Source: JABHQR01 sp043812455
GTDB lineage: Archaea; Nanobdellota; Nanobdellia; Woesearchaeales; GW2011-AR9
Assembly: GCA_043812455.1 (NCBI GenBank)
Contig: JBDRMB010000041.1
Location: forward strand, 1 to 13,116
Length of the DNA stretch: 13,116 bases
Direction: 5' to 3'
Shown: piece after piece, positions 1 through 6,684 of the stretch
Position numbering within the stretch: the stretch's first letter is position 1
How the letters are laid out: every line of letters starts with the position of its first letter
The notes under the pieces: model-generated
What the model was told of the DNA's origin: nothing
Databases searched by the model: none
The model's input: the letters and a program-made list of their open reading frames with translations, nothing else
Translations under genes and position numbers: made by a program

Positions 1-2
1 CT

Positions 3-1166
3 GTAACAGTAGATAATGATAATCCAGTTGTTACCATTACTTACCCAAACAACAATTTACCTTACAATACTAGTAACATTAACACTAACGGAATAAGCGA
101 CTTCAATTATACAGCAACTGATAATAATACTCTAAACAATTGTAGTTTGTACATTAATTCTGAACATTACCAAACTGAATTAAACAATTACACAGAAGTA
201 AATTTTAGTGCATTAACTAAACAAAACAACCCATACACTTGGACAATAAACTGTACAGACCAAGCAGGTAACACTGGAACGGCTAACGGTAATGTCTACT
301 ACGATAACATTGCTCCAAACATAACAAACGTTAACAGTACTAACATTGACCACGAGTATGCTGACATTAACTGGACAACAACAGAAATTACTAGCAACAC
401 AGTCTTTTACGGAACAGATAACACTAACACTACCGGTTGGGATAGTGAGACTGTTACTGGAACTAGCGTAAATGCTAACGTAAAATTAAGTGATTTAGAT
501 GCTTCTACAACATACTATTATTATGTCTATAGCGAAGATCAGTTTGGATTAAATGATACAGACAATAATACTAACGTATATTACAACTTTATAACTACTG
601 CAACACCTTCAAGTGTTTCAAGTAGTGGTGGTGGTAGCGGAAATAATTGTGACAAAGGTTACACAAAAGTAGGTAGTAAATGTGTTAAGGACCCGGTAGA
701 AACTAGCGGTTCCTGTGAACCAGTATGGAACTGTGAACTTGAATGGAGTGGATGTAATTCAGAAGGATTCCAAACAAGAACATGTAACGACATCAGTTCA
801 TGTGGAGTAGAGGATGTAATCAAATCAAAAAAATGTGCAGTTAGCATTGAATCTACTGGCGGCGATGTTAGTGGTAGTGGAGACAGTACTGGTTCCGGTA
901 GTGGTGGTGTAGACCAATTTGGTGGTACTGGAAGCGAAACTGGTGGTAGCAGCCCGGGAGTAGGAGCAGCTACAGGAATCTTTGGTCAAGTTGCATCTAA
1001 CTGGTATTGGATAGTTGCAGCATTAAGTTTGATTGCATTATTAGTATTAGCTGGTTGGAAAGGTCCTACCATTGCTAAGTTTATCAAAGGCAAAAATGCA
1101 GCAAAACTTGCAGCAGAAGAAAAAGCAATGAGAGCTAAGTTAAGAGATAAAGGGTTGATTAAATAA
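3..1166 (+). CDS. Surface protein, 3' part: Ig/fibronectin-like domains, Cys-rich module and C-terminal membrane anchor (5' end outside window)
   Basis: The reading frame is open from base 3, so only the last 387 residues are visible; a TTG at 147 is internal, not a start. In order: an Asn/Thr-rich beta domain with an Ig-like C...W.INCTD pattern (about 49-98), a fibronectin type III-like domain (about 102-200, with INW near the start and LDASTTYYYYVYSED), a Ser/Gly linker, a region with eight cysteines (about 216-278) containing a thrombospondin-like WNCELEW...GFQTRTC motif, a Gly/Ser/Thr-rich low-complexity stalk, one membrane helix (about 334-351) and a roughly 36-residue basic cytoplasmic tail. 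Many N-x-S/T sequons suggest N-glycosylation. The topology is that of an extracellular protein held by a C-terminal anchor, so an adhesin or S-layer-associated role is inferred. The protein family and partner are unknown. A T-rich stretch follows the stop. Confidence 0.85.
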   Translation, partial: VTVDNDNPVVTITYPNNNLPYNTSNINTNGISDFNYTATDNNTLNNCSLYINSEHYQTELNNYTEVNFSALTKQNNPYTWTINCTDQAGNTGTANGNVYYDNIAPNITNVNSTNIDHEYADINWTTTEITSNTVFYGTDNTNTTGWDSETVTGTSVNANVKLSDLDASTTYYYYVYSEDQFGLNDTDNNTNVYYNFITTATPSSVSSSGGGSGNNCDKGYTKVGSKCVKDPVETSGSCEPVWNCELEWSGCNSEGFQTRTCNDISSCGVEDVIKSKKCAVSIESTGGDVSGSGDSTGSGSGGVDQFGGTGSETGGSSPGVGAATGIFGQVASNWYWIVAALSLIALLVLAGWKGPTIAKFIKGKNAAKLAAEEKAMRAKLRDKGLIK

Positions 1167-1180
1167 TTTTTTTATTTTTT
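1167..1180 (+). terminator. Oligo-T terminator after the surface protein gene
   Basis: Two runs of seven and six T separated by one A directly follow the stop codon. Oligo-T on the coding strand is the usual intrinsic termination signal in archaea. Position and composition support the call; there is no stem-loop. Confidence 0.5.
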
Positions 1181-1216
1181 CAATATTAATTTAATGGGGT
1201 AAATGGGTGTTAAAAT

Positions 1217-2050
1217 ATGGTACTAGAACAAATAGTAAGCACAGAATTTTTGGAACGTAAACGGTTGTTTGCATTATTTCTTGGTTTTGTATACACTCTG
1301 ATTGCTGGTGTGACGAGTTACATCTTTTTCAAAGATAATATTTCTATATCCATGTTTTTCCTAATAACATTACTTTTAGTACCAAGTTTGGCAAATATGA
1401 TTGCTGATCAAGAAAGAAAAGACAGTAAAGAAGGTATCAAACATTTCATCAGAAATCATAAAGACGTTTTTGAAGTATATTTTTTCTTGTCAGTTGGAGT
1501 AGTTTTTGGTTATGGTTTAGTTATCCTTATCTTAGGACTGATGAATGTTGATATCACATTAGTATTAAGTGAACAAGTAAAACAGTTTGGTAGTGCTTTA
1601 ACTGGTGATATGATCAACCAATTTGATGTTAATAAATTTGGCCATTTCTTTGGAATATTTACCAGTAATTTAGGTGTTGCAATAATATTCTTTATTTTGT
1701 CGTTCTTCTACGGTGCTGGTGCAATATTCTTGATTGTATGGAACGCAAGTGTCTTTTCTACATTTTTAGTGATAAGCTTACAGAACATCGGTAGGGGTGT
1801 TAATCATGCTTTAGGTTTGATAGGTACTTTTGCAATTTACTTTTTTCCTGAAGTTGCCGGTTTTTTATTAGCAGGAATTGCTGGTGGTGTAATTTCTAAA
1901 GCTGTAATTGTAGAGAAGTGGGGAAGTAAAAATTTTCAAAATGTACTCCGAGATGCTAGTATTTTGTTATTAGTTTCAGTGTTATTTCTATTAATTGCCG
2001 GCCTTTTAGAGTCATATGTTGCAGTAGGTTTGATTAAAGCTTTGGTTTGA
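1217..2050 (+). CDS. SpoIIM/DUF95-like polytopic membrane protein
   Basis: 277 residues with about six hydrophobic segments (roughly 17-37, 44-64, 86-108, 151-190, 207-228, 247-275). The C-terminal half has the SpoIIM family pattern: a conserved N in VWNAS, then a H-x-L-x-L...FPEVAGFLLAGIAGG helix, then a last helix ending AGLLESY. In Bacillus, SpoIIM belongs to a cell-wall remodelling complex used in engulfment. Archaeal members are common, but their function is not known and they are unlikely to do that job. The ATG is chosen because GGTG (1206-1209) lies 7 nt upstream. The gene follows the surface protein after a terminator-like T tract, so it is probably a separate transcript. Family call is fairly confident; function is open. 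Confidence 0.7.
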   Translation: MVLEQIVSTEFLERKRLFALFLGFVYTLIAGVTSYIFFKDNISISMFFLITLLLVPSLANMIADQERKDSKEGIKHFIRNHKDVFEVYFFLSVGVVFGYGLVILILGLMNVDITLVLSEQVKQFGSALTGDMINQFDVNKFGHFFGIFTSNLGVAIIFFILSFFYGAGAIFLIVWNASVFSTFLVISLQNIGRGVNHALGLIGTFAIYFFPEVAGFLLAGIAGGVISKAVIVEKWGSKNFQNVLRDASILLLVSVLFLLIAGLLESYVAVGLIKALV

Positions 2051-2105
2051 GGATTATTAACAAATTTAGGTTGGATCCAGATAGTATCACTAATTAATAG
2101 TAAAA

Positions 2106-2114
2106 TTTATAAAA
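2106..2114 (+). promoter_or_regulatory. TATA box of the small gene at 2135
   Basis: TTTATAAAA is centred 25 bp upstream of the ATG at 2135. This is the standard archaeal distance from TATA centre to transcription start, so the mRNA is probably leaderless. Confidence 0.6.
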
Positions 2115-2134
2115 AGATTCTCGTTTGTAACCTT

Positions 2135-2479
2135 ATGGGAAATAATTTAGGGAATCAAGGTCAGCCATTACAAGATTTAAGGAATTGTTTACAAAAAGCA
2201 AAAAGTGTTCCTAGCTTAGATATGTTAGTTGATTTGGAAAATGACGTTGTTGAAGAAGCAATTCGGAATATTGCTGAACAAGGGAAGACTATACATATTA
2301 CATATAATCCAAATGTTTATACCCAAGATTTAAAAAATGTTCAACCTGATTCTGACAAAGTTTATATTTTGTGTGATTGTGATGGAAATTTAGAAGATTT
2401 AACACCTCTTTTAGAATTTGTGTCTATAAATAAAAGACACCAATACCAATCCGCAAGAAAAGAATATCTAAGCAGCTAA
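2135..2479 (+). CDS. Small hypothetical protein, 114 aa
   Basis: Not recognised. The protein is soluble, with no signal peptide or membrane segment. The N-terminal third is helical and polar, the middle alternates helix and strand (LENDVVEEAIRNIAEQGKTI then HITYN), and a Cys-Asp-Cys-Asp-Gly motif sits in ILCDCDGNLEDL (about residues 83-94). Two cysteines alone do not make a convincing metal site. A well-placed TATA box 25 bp upstream supports a real gene with a leaderless start. Its last 12 bases overlap the 3' end of the minus-strand gene ending at 2468, so the two genes converge and overlap tail to tail. No function is proposed. Confidence 0.6.
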   Translation: MGNNLGNQGQPLQDLRNCLQKAKSVPSLDMLVDLENDVVEEAIRNIAEQGKTIHITYNPNVYTQDLKNVQPDSDKVYILCDCDGNLEDLTPLLEFVSINKRHQYQSARKEYLSS

Positions 2480-3217
2480 CAATTCTCCTTGTATAAAACT
2501 TGCAATTATAATTTTATTATTAACCCCAGTAGCTGCACTGACTTCTTTTACTAACATAAATGGTGGTGTTGAAGTTGCTAAAGGTATAGAACGATGTTTA
2601 GGAAACTTAATCATATAAGGGTGGTTACCTCCTGGATTATCTTCTACCACCCCTCCAAGTTCAGTAATAACATTCTGAATTTCACTTAGTTTCCACCCAT
2701 TACTCAGTTTACCAATAATACTTATTTTAGTTACGGGCTTCATTAATTCTGTTTTTTTCACTTCTTTTTTCCACTTTTTTTCTAATTTAACTAAATCAAA
2801 TGCTTCTCTTTGAGCATTAATAAAAAGACTTTTAATATGATTTATTACTTTTCTTAATTTAATTTTTTGCTTTTTTATATTATACAAAGATCTAACCTTT
2901 AAGATCTCTTCAATAAGTAGTTGGGCATTTTTTACCCAAACATCTAATTCATTAAGCTCCTTCCTTAAGTTATCAGAATATATTTTAAGTTTGCTTTTAT
3001 ATTGAGATTTAGGTATCTTGTTTATAATTTTTGTTTCTTCATTGAACAGTTCTACTAATTCTGGTAGAATTTTCTTAATTTGTTTGAAATGTCCTCTTAA
3101 CTCTACAAAATGATCAATTAATAATTCTTTATCAGCAATTCTAAGAAATTTTTCAAGCATTGACACTTTTTTGTAAAATTTTTCAAATACATCACTGAAA
3201 AACCAATTAAATACCAT
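2468..3217 (-). CDS. Coiled-coil protein with C-terminal HicA/YcfA-like domain
   Basis: 249 residues, very rich in Lys, Leu, Ile and Glu. Residues 1-165 are predicted helical and coiled-coil-like with no membrane span. Residues about 171-245 resemble the small double-stranded-RNA-binding fold of HicA/YcfA toxins: a helix (LSEIQNVITELGG), then GGNHPYMIKFPKHRSIPLA, which matches the family's G-[SN]-H strand with its catalytic-type His (H199), then a final helix LVKEVSAATGV resembling the HicA LRSILKQAG end. HicA proteins cleave mRNA and are normally about 60-90 residues and paired with HicB; here the domain is at the end of a much longer protein and no HicB-like neighbour is present. The similarity is judged by eye. 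A nuclease, an RNA-binding protein without toxicity, or an unrelated fold are all possible. Confidence 0.55.
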   Translation of the reverse strand: MVFNWFFSDVFEKFYKKVSMLEKFLRIADKELLIDHFVELRGHFKQIKKILPELVELFNEETKIINKIPKSQYKSKLKIYSDNLRKELNELDVWVKNAQLLIEEILKVRSLYNIKKQKIKLRKVINHIKSLFINAQREAFDLVKLEKKWKKEVKKTELMKPVTKISIIGKLSNGWKLSEIQNVITELGGVVEDNPGGNHPYMIKFPKHRSIPLATSTPPFMLVKEVSAATGVNNKIIIASFIQGELLAA

Positions 3218-3240
3218 TTATTTAACATTATTTTTATTAT

Positions 3241-3250
3241 TAATAAATTT
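3241..3250 (-). promoter_or_regulatory. Probable TATA box of the HicA-like gene
   Basis: On the minus strand this reads AAATTTATTA, centred about 28 bp upstream of the ATG (3217-3215), the spacing of a leaderless archaeal promoter. The surrounding A/T sequence is nearly symmetrical, so it could also work towards the plus strand; a start there would fall near 3264-3271, where the inverted repeat begins. Confidence 0.45.
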
Positions 3251-3263
3251 AACTAATCTGTTT

Positions 3264-3385
3264 GGTCATGCCCAGAATAGATAAAATTTGTATACTAGAG
3301 CACGGCGCGATTATGAGCTCACGACGTTCGCTCATGCGCCTCTTTTGGAGCCAGTATACAAAATGGTGTTATTCCGGACATAGCC
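3264..3385. ncRNA. Candidate structured RNA or long compound inverted repeat (122 bp)
   Basis: Three nested inverted repeats share one axis. The outer arm 3264-3279 pairs with 3370-3385 (13 of 16 positions, counting one G-U). The middle arm is TTTGTATACT 3287-3296 with AGTATACAAA 3353-3362, perfect over 10 bp. The inner arm is GGCGC 3304-3308 with GCGCC 3336-3340, then ATGAGC 3313-3318 with GCTCAT 3330-3335, leaving a GATT bulge and an 11-nt loop. The core is GC-rich in an AT-rich genome, a common mark of structured RNA in such genomes. The strand cannot be settled. No SRP, RNase P, tRNA or 5S signature was found. A small palindromic mobile element (MITE-like) is the alternative. Confidence 0.45.
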
Positions 3386-3456
3386 TAATTGTTTTCTAAG
3401 TTTATGGAATTTTTGTTTGTTTTAGCTAACATCAAGAAAATCGAATTTTCAGAAAC

Positions 3457-3465
3457 ATTTATAAA
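3457..3465 (+). promoter_or_regulatory. TATA box upstream of the uS13 operon
   Basis: ATTTATAAA is preceded by AGAAAC, a fair match to the purine-rich BRE. Transcription would start near 3487, at the 5' edge of the foldable segment 3489-3588 and about 180 bp before uS13. It may drive the operon with a long leader, a separate small RNA, or both. Confidence 0.55.
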
Positions 3466-3486
3466 CAACCCACAATTCTTCTAACA

Positions 3487-3600
3487 AAAGTCCGAGTTCA
3501 CGCGTAAAGGGCTTCCAGATGTTTACTAGGGTCTTGGGGAAGATCATTAGAACGACAAACTGGTACTGATACGCAAATTCTTGGAACTTTTAATTTTATA
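3487..3600 (+). ncRNA. Candidate small RNA or structured operon leader
   Basis: Five helices nest in order: AGTCCGAG 3489-3496 with CTTGGAACT 3580-3588 (one bulge, one G-U); GCGTA 3502-3506 with TACGC 3570-3574; CCA 3515-3517 and GTTT 3521-3524 with AAACTGG 3557-3563; CTAG 3526-3529 with TTAG 3547-3550; TCTT 3532-3535 with AAGA 3540-3543 closing a GGGG tetraloop. A TATA box sits about 26 bp before the predicted start, and T-runs at 3588-3597 could end a transcript of about 105 nt. It matches no RNA family I recognise. The alternative is a 5' leader that regulates the ribosomal operon, for example by binding one of its products. The pairing was done by eye and is unproven. Confidence 0.4.
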
Positions 3601-3602
3601 TT
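3594..3602 (+). promoter_or_regulatory. Second TATA-like box before uS13
   Basis: TTTTATATT would place a start near 3622-3625, giving uS13 a leader of about 45 nt. It could be the true operon promoter if the upstream segment is a separate RNA. In an AT-rich region this is only suggestive. Confidence 0.3.
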
Positions 3603-3604
3603 CA

Positions 3605-3633
3605 AAACAATCATGTTCAATATGGAATTGTTT
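3605..3633 (+). repeat. Inverted repeat in the uS13 leader
   Basis: AAACAAT (3605-3611) and ATTGTTT (3627-3633) are perfect arms, extended by CAT 3612-3614 with ATG 3622-3624 after a 2-nt bulge. It overlaps the start region predicted from the second TATA box, so it could be an operator or an mRNA hairpin. Confidence 0.35.
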
Positions 3634-3668
3634 AAGCAAAATAAATGATTAAACAAAATTAATTAAAA

Positions 3669-4193
3669 ATGGCAGGACCCAACAATCAAGCAGAAAACAA
3701 AAAAGCAGTACCAGCTGCACTTAAACAAGAAGCTAATTATAGGCACATTGTAAGAATAGCTAACGTAGATATTCCTGGTAACAAACAAATTAGAGTTTCT
3801 CTTAAGAACATTAATGGAATAAGTTTTAATCTTGCTCATGTTATTTGTAACTTAACTAATATTGACATTAAGAAAAAAACAGGTAATCTTACTGATGAAG
3901 AAATTAAAAAGCTTGATACTTTAGTAAGAGACCTTGAAAAGTCAGACATTCCAACTTGGATGTTTAACCGTAGAAAAGATTATGATTCTGGTGATAATAA
4001 GCACGTTTTAGAAGGTGTTCTTGCCTTTGTTCAAGATAATGATTTAAAACGATTAAAGAAAACCAAAACTTTACGTGGTATCAGACATCAACGTAAATTG
4101 CCAGTCCGTGGTCAACGTACCAAATCTAATTTCAGAAGGACTAAAGGTAAAGTTGTTGGTGTTAAAAAGAAAGGAGTAGCAGGTAAGAAATAG
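3669..4193 (+). CDS. rpsM: 30S ribosomal protein uS13
   Basis: 174 residues. uS13 sits in the head of the small subunit, contacts the P-site tRNA and forms intersubunit bridges. Evidence is the archaeal uS13 core RHIVRIANVDIPG (25-37), the helix-hairpin-helix stretch ending NGISFNLAHVI, the RRKDYDSGDNKH segment (101-112) and the conserved basic tail LRGIRHQRKLPVRGQRT (135-151). The first about 20 residues are an extra, polar Ala/Gln/Lys-rich extension. The ATG has no Shine-Dalgarno and is preceded by an A-rich run, as are several genes in this operon. It is the first gene of the operon and its TAG stop touches the uS4 ATG, so the two are surely co-transcribed. Confidence 0.97.
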   Translation: MAGPNNQAENKKAVPAALKQEANYRHIVRIANVDIPGNKQIRVSLKNINGISFNLAHVICNLTNIDIKKKTGNLTDEEIKKLDTLVRDLEKSDIPTWMFNRRKDYDSGDNKHVLEGVLAFVQDNDLKRLKKTKTLRGIRHQRKLPVRGQRTKSNFRRTKGKVVGVKKKGVAGKK

Positions 4194-4886
4194 ATGGGAG
4201 ACCCAAAAAAATTCAGGAAAAAGTACGAAACTCCTAATCATCCGTGGAATAAAAACGCGATTGAAGAGCAGAAAGTTCTGATGAGAGAGTACGGCCTAAG
4301 TAACAAGAAAGAACTTTATTTGGCAAACTCATTCGTTAAAAAATATCGTAAAATTGCTAAAACCTTGATTGTTGATACTAGTAAACAAGCTATCAAAGAA
4401 AAAGATCAAATGATGATTAAATTACAAGCTTTAGGGTTATTATCTTCTGATGCTAAACTTGACGACGTTCTTAGTTTAGAATTAAAAGACATTTTGGAGC
4501 GAAGATTACAAACTTTAGTATTCAGAAAAGGCCTGGCACGAAGTGCAAAACAAGCACGGCAGTTTATTACTCATCGTCACATTATGGTTGATGGTAAAGA
4601 AATTAATGCTCCGGGATATTTAGTTCTTTTAAAAGAAGAAGCACAATTACAATTTAAACAAAATTCAGCTTTGAACAGTGAAGATCATCCTGAACGAAGT
4701 ATTGCAAAACAGGTTGAAGAAATCAAAGAAGAAGCTGAGAAGTTGAAGAAAGATATTAAGGCTAAAAAAGTAAAAAAGGTTGACGAACCTTTACTTGCAG
4801 AAACAGCTACTGATGATATTGAACTTGTCGAAAAATCTGATGAGATTGAAATTCCAGATGAAGATATTGTTGAAAAAGAGGAATAA
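4194..4886 (+). CDS. rpsD: 30S ribosomal protein uS4 with acidic C-terminal extension
   Basis: 230 residues, longer than the roughly 180 usual for archaea. uS4 is a primary 16S rRNA-binding protein and assembly initiator. The N-terminal half has the archaeal start GDPKKFRKKYETPNHPW and conserved YGLSNKKELY. The S4 RNA-binding domain spans about 102-150, with ERRLQTLVFRKGLARSAKQAR and HRHIMVDGKEINAPGYLV. After residue 170 comes an extension that is first Lys/Glu-rich and helical (171-195) and then strongly acidic (about 203-230, ending DEDIVEKEE), which should be disordered. The start directly abuts the uS13 stop; an AGGT about 8 nt upstream could aid initiation. uS11 follows after 27 bp. Confidence 0.97.
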   Translation: MGDPKKFRKKYETPNHPWNKNAIEEQKVLMREYGLSNKKELYLANSFVKKYRKIAKTLIVDTSKQAIKEKDQMMIKLQALGLLSSDAKLDDVLSLELKDILERRLQTLVFRKGLARSAKQARQFITHRHIMVDGKEINAPGYLVLLKEEAQLQFKQNSALNSEDHPERSIAKQVEEIKEEAEKLKKDIKAKKVKKVDEPLLAETATDDIELVEKSDEIEIPDEDIVEKEE

Positions 4887-4913
4887 TTAACAAATTAAAA
4901 TTATCAAAATAAA

Positions 4914-5369
4914 ATGGCAGAATACAATAAAGGACCAAAACCTGAATACAAGAAACCTTATGCTAGTAAGTTTGTAGGTAGACCTGTAAGATGGGCAATT
5001 GCTCACATCAAATCAACTTATAATAATACTATTATTACTGTTACTGACATTACTGGAACTGAAACTCTTGCTAGAGCAAGTGGTGGTCAGATTGTTAAAG
5101 CTGACCGATTAGAATCAAGTCCTGGAGCTGCAATGGGAGTAGCAAAAAAAATTGCTGAAATAATCAAGGATAAAGGTGTTGGCGGTTTGTACATTAGAGT
5201 TCGAGCAAAAGGTGGCCATGCTGGTCCAAAAAATACTGGTCCTGGTTCACAAGCTGCAATTAAAACTTTGTCAAGATCTGGTTTACGGATTGGAAAAATT
5301 GAAGATGTAACTCCAGAACCTCATAACGGTTGCCGAGCAAAAGGTGGTCGAAGAGGACGAAGAGTATAA
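4914..5369 (+). CDS. rpsK: 30S ribosomal protein uS11
   Basis: 151 residues, a typical archaeal length. uS11 lies in the platform of the small subunit near the mRNA exit and E site. Diagnostic segments are WAIAHIKSTYNNTIITVTDITG (27-48), the GLYIRVRAKGGHAGPKNTGPGSQ stretch (91-113), ALR-type SRSGLRIGKIEDVTPEPHNGC (120-140) and the invariant basic C-terminus GRRGRRV. The start is ATG after AAAATAAA, with no Shine-Dalgarno. A 103-bp AT-rich gap separates it from RpoD. No anomalies were seen. Confidence 0.98.
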   Translation: MAEYNKGPKPEYKKPYASKFVGRPVRWAIAHIKSTYNNTIITVTDITGTETLARASGGQIVKADRLESSPGAAMGVAKKIAEIIKDKGVGGLYIRVRAKGGHAGPKNTGPGSQAAIKTLSRSGLRIGKIEDVTPEPHNGCRAKGGRRGRRV

Positions 5370-5472
5370 GATATGAAAAGTATGGGTAAAATACTATTAG
5401 GACAAGATCAATAGATAATATCCAAAAAATAAAATCAATAATATTCAATAAAATAAATTACACGGTTAAAAA

Positions 5473-6252
5473 ATGAAACTTAAAAAAGTTAGCGAAGATA
5501 AGAAAAACATGAAACTTAGTTTTGAACTAAATGATTGTGATGAAGCTTTTGCTAATGCTATTAGAAGAACGATCATGGAAGAAGTACCAACTTTAGCTAT
5601 TGAAGATATTGAAGTTAAAGAAAATAGTTCCGCTTTATATGACGAAATGTTAGCATTAAGGATTGGTTTAACTCCTATCAAGACTGACCTGAGCAGTTAC
5701 CGATTACCTAAAAATGAAGATGAAATTAAAGAAAGAGCTGCTGGTTGTACTTTACAAATGGGTTTGAAAGTTGCTAAGAAAGGTTATGTTTATGCAGAAG
5801 AAGCAACTTCAAAAGACACTAAATGTACTTTCGTATATCCAAAAATGCCGCTTGTTAAATTAGCAGCAAAACAAAAAGTTGACTTGTTAATGTACGCAGT
5901 AATGGGTCAAGGAAAAGATCATATTAAATGGAGTCCAGGAATGGCTTGGTTCTACCATCAAGCAGACGTTAAAGTTAATCAAAAAGTTAACTTAATTGAA
6001 CAGTTTAAACACAAATATCCACCACAAATTTTTGACAAGAGTGGCAAGATAGTAAAAGAAAAAATTGTTGAGCTGAATTTGTTTGATGCTGTAGAAGGCA
6101 TTTGTGACAATTTAATACAAGTAACTTTTCAAGATAACCAGTTTATATTCAATGTTGAATCTTGGGGACAATTAACTTGTCAGAAAATGCTTGAAGAAAG
6201 TGCTAATATCTTACTTAACAAAGTTGAAGAGTTAGAAGCTCAAATCAAATAG
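5473..6252 (+). CDS. rpoD: DNA-directed RNA polymerase subunit D, Fe-S domain degenerate
   Basis: 259 residues. Subunit D, the alpha/Rpb3 homologue, pairs with subunit L to start RNA polymerase assembly. Seen: the N-terminal dimerisation motif EAFANAIRRTIMEEVPT (24-40), EDIEVKENSSALYDEMLALRIGLTPI (44-69), QGKDHIKWSPGMAW (146-159) and the C-terminal FNVESWGQL. The segment 178-216 matches the ferredoxin-like insert that in many archaea holds one or two 4Fe-4S clusters through a C-x2-C-x2-C-x3-C run. Here the expected cysteine positions are Y182 and LNLFDAVEGIC, so only the last Cys (211) remains and no cluster can be bound. Loss of this cluster is known in some archaeal lineages. The symbol refers to archaeal rpoD, not bacterial sigma-70. 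Confidence 0.95.
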   Translation: MKLKKVSEDKKNMKLSFELNDCDEAFANAIRRTIMEEVPTLAIEDIEVKENSSALYDEMLALRIGLTPIKTDLSSYRLPKNEDEIKERAAGCTLQMGLKVAKKGYVYAEEATSKDTKCTFVYPKMPLVKLAAKQKVDLLMYAVMGQGKDHIKWSPGMAWFYHQADVKVNQKVNLIEQFKHKYPPQIFDKSGKIVKEKIVELNLFDAVEGICDNLIQVTFQDNQFIFNVESWGQLTCQKMLEESANILLNKVEELEAQIK

Positions 6253-6330
6253 ATTAAAAAATAAATTAAAACAAAAAGAACAAATTATATTTCATAAATA
6301 CAAAAAAATATCTTAAAAACATAAAATAAA

Positions 6331-6684
6331 ATGGTAAAAAGAACCGGTCCTACAAACTTGCAACTGAAGACTTTAATAGTTGAACTTGCAACTAAGCAGG
6401 ATTCTAAACTTTGGAAACGAGTAGCTAAAGATTTAAGTAAACCTAGTAGGCAAAGAAGAATTGTTAATTTGTACAAAATTAACAAGTTTGCTAAAGATGG
6501 AGAAACAATCTTGGTTCCTGGTAAAGTACTTAGCATCGGCGAACTTGACAAAAAAGTTAATGTGGCTGCGTACCAGTTTTCAGGTTCTGCAAAAGAAAAA
6601 ATTGCTAAAAATGGTTCTGCCATGAGTATTAACGAACTGCTTACAAAAAATCCAGATGGTAAGAAAGTGAGGATTTTAGGATGA
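6331..6684 (+). CDS. rpl18e: 50S ribosomal protein eL18 (L18e)
   Basis: 117 residues, usual archaeal length. This large-subunit protein is shared by archaea and eukaryotes and related to uL15. Diagnostic parts are KRTGPTNLQLKTLIVELA near the start, WKRVAKDLSKPSRQRRIVNLYKI, GETILVPGKVLSIGEL and a C-terminal VNVAAYQFSGSAKEKI with the final G(K)KVRILG. The ATG follows AAAATAAA without a Shine-Dalgarno. The 78-bp gap before it is almost purely A/T and contains a TATA-like ATTATATTT (6285-6293), so an internal promoter is possible. Its TGA overlaps the ATG of a 20-codon ORF leading to uL13. Confidence 0.96.
   Translation: MVKRTGPTNLQLKTLIVELATKQDSKLWKRVAKDLSKPSRQRRIVNLYKINKFAKDGETILVPGKVLSIGELDKKVNVAAYQFSGSAKEKIAKNGSAMSINELLTKNPDGKKVRILG

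Larger units (their letters stand above)
3218..3668. other. 451-bp region without a protein gene
   Basis: This lies between the divergent HicA-like gene and the uS13 operon. It contains, in order: the minus-strand TATA box (3241-3250), the compound inverted repeat (3264-3385), an AT-rich stretch with a GAAAAT-CGA-ATTTTC palindrome (3436-3450), a TATA box (3457-3465), a second foldable GC-richer segment (3489-3588), a T-rich tract with a second TATA-like box (3588-3602) and a short hairpin (3605-3633). No tRNA or long ORF is visible. Confidence 0.7.

Noticed and set aside
659..847. Minus-strand ORF inside the surface protein gene
   Set aside because: It is antisense to the Cys-rich region and mirrors its composition; no independent signals.
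3489..3590. tRNA or 5S rRNA upstream of uS13
   Set aside because: The closing stem hints at one, but there is no T-loop sequence, no anticodon arm and none of the conserved 5S motifs.
3264..3600. RNase P RNA or SRP RNA
   Set aside because: Neither strand shows the conserved RNase P core sequences or the SRP helix 8 motif, apart from a weak AAAGTCC match that lacks its context.
5374..5415. 13-codon ORF between uS11 and subunit D
   Set aside because: Too short, no ribosome-binding site and no overlap with neighbours; likely chance.
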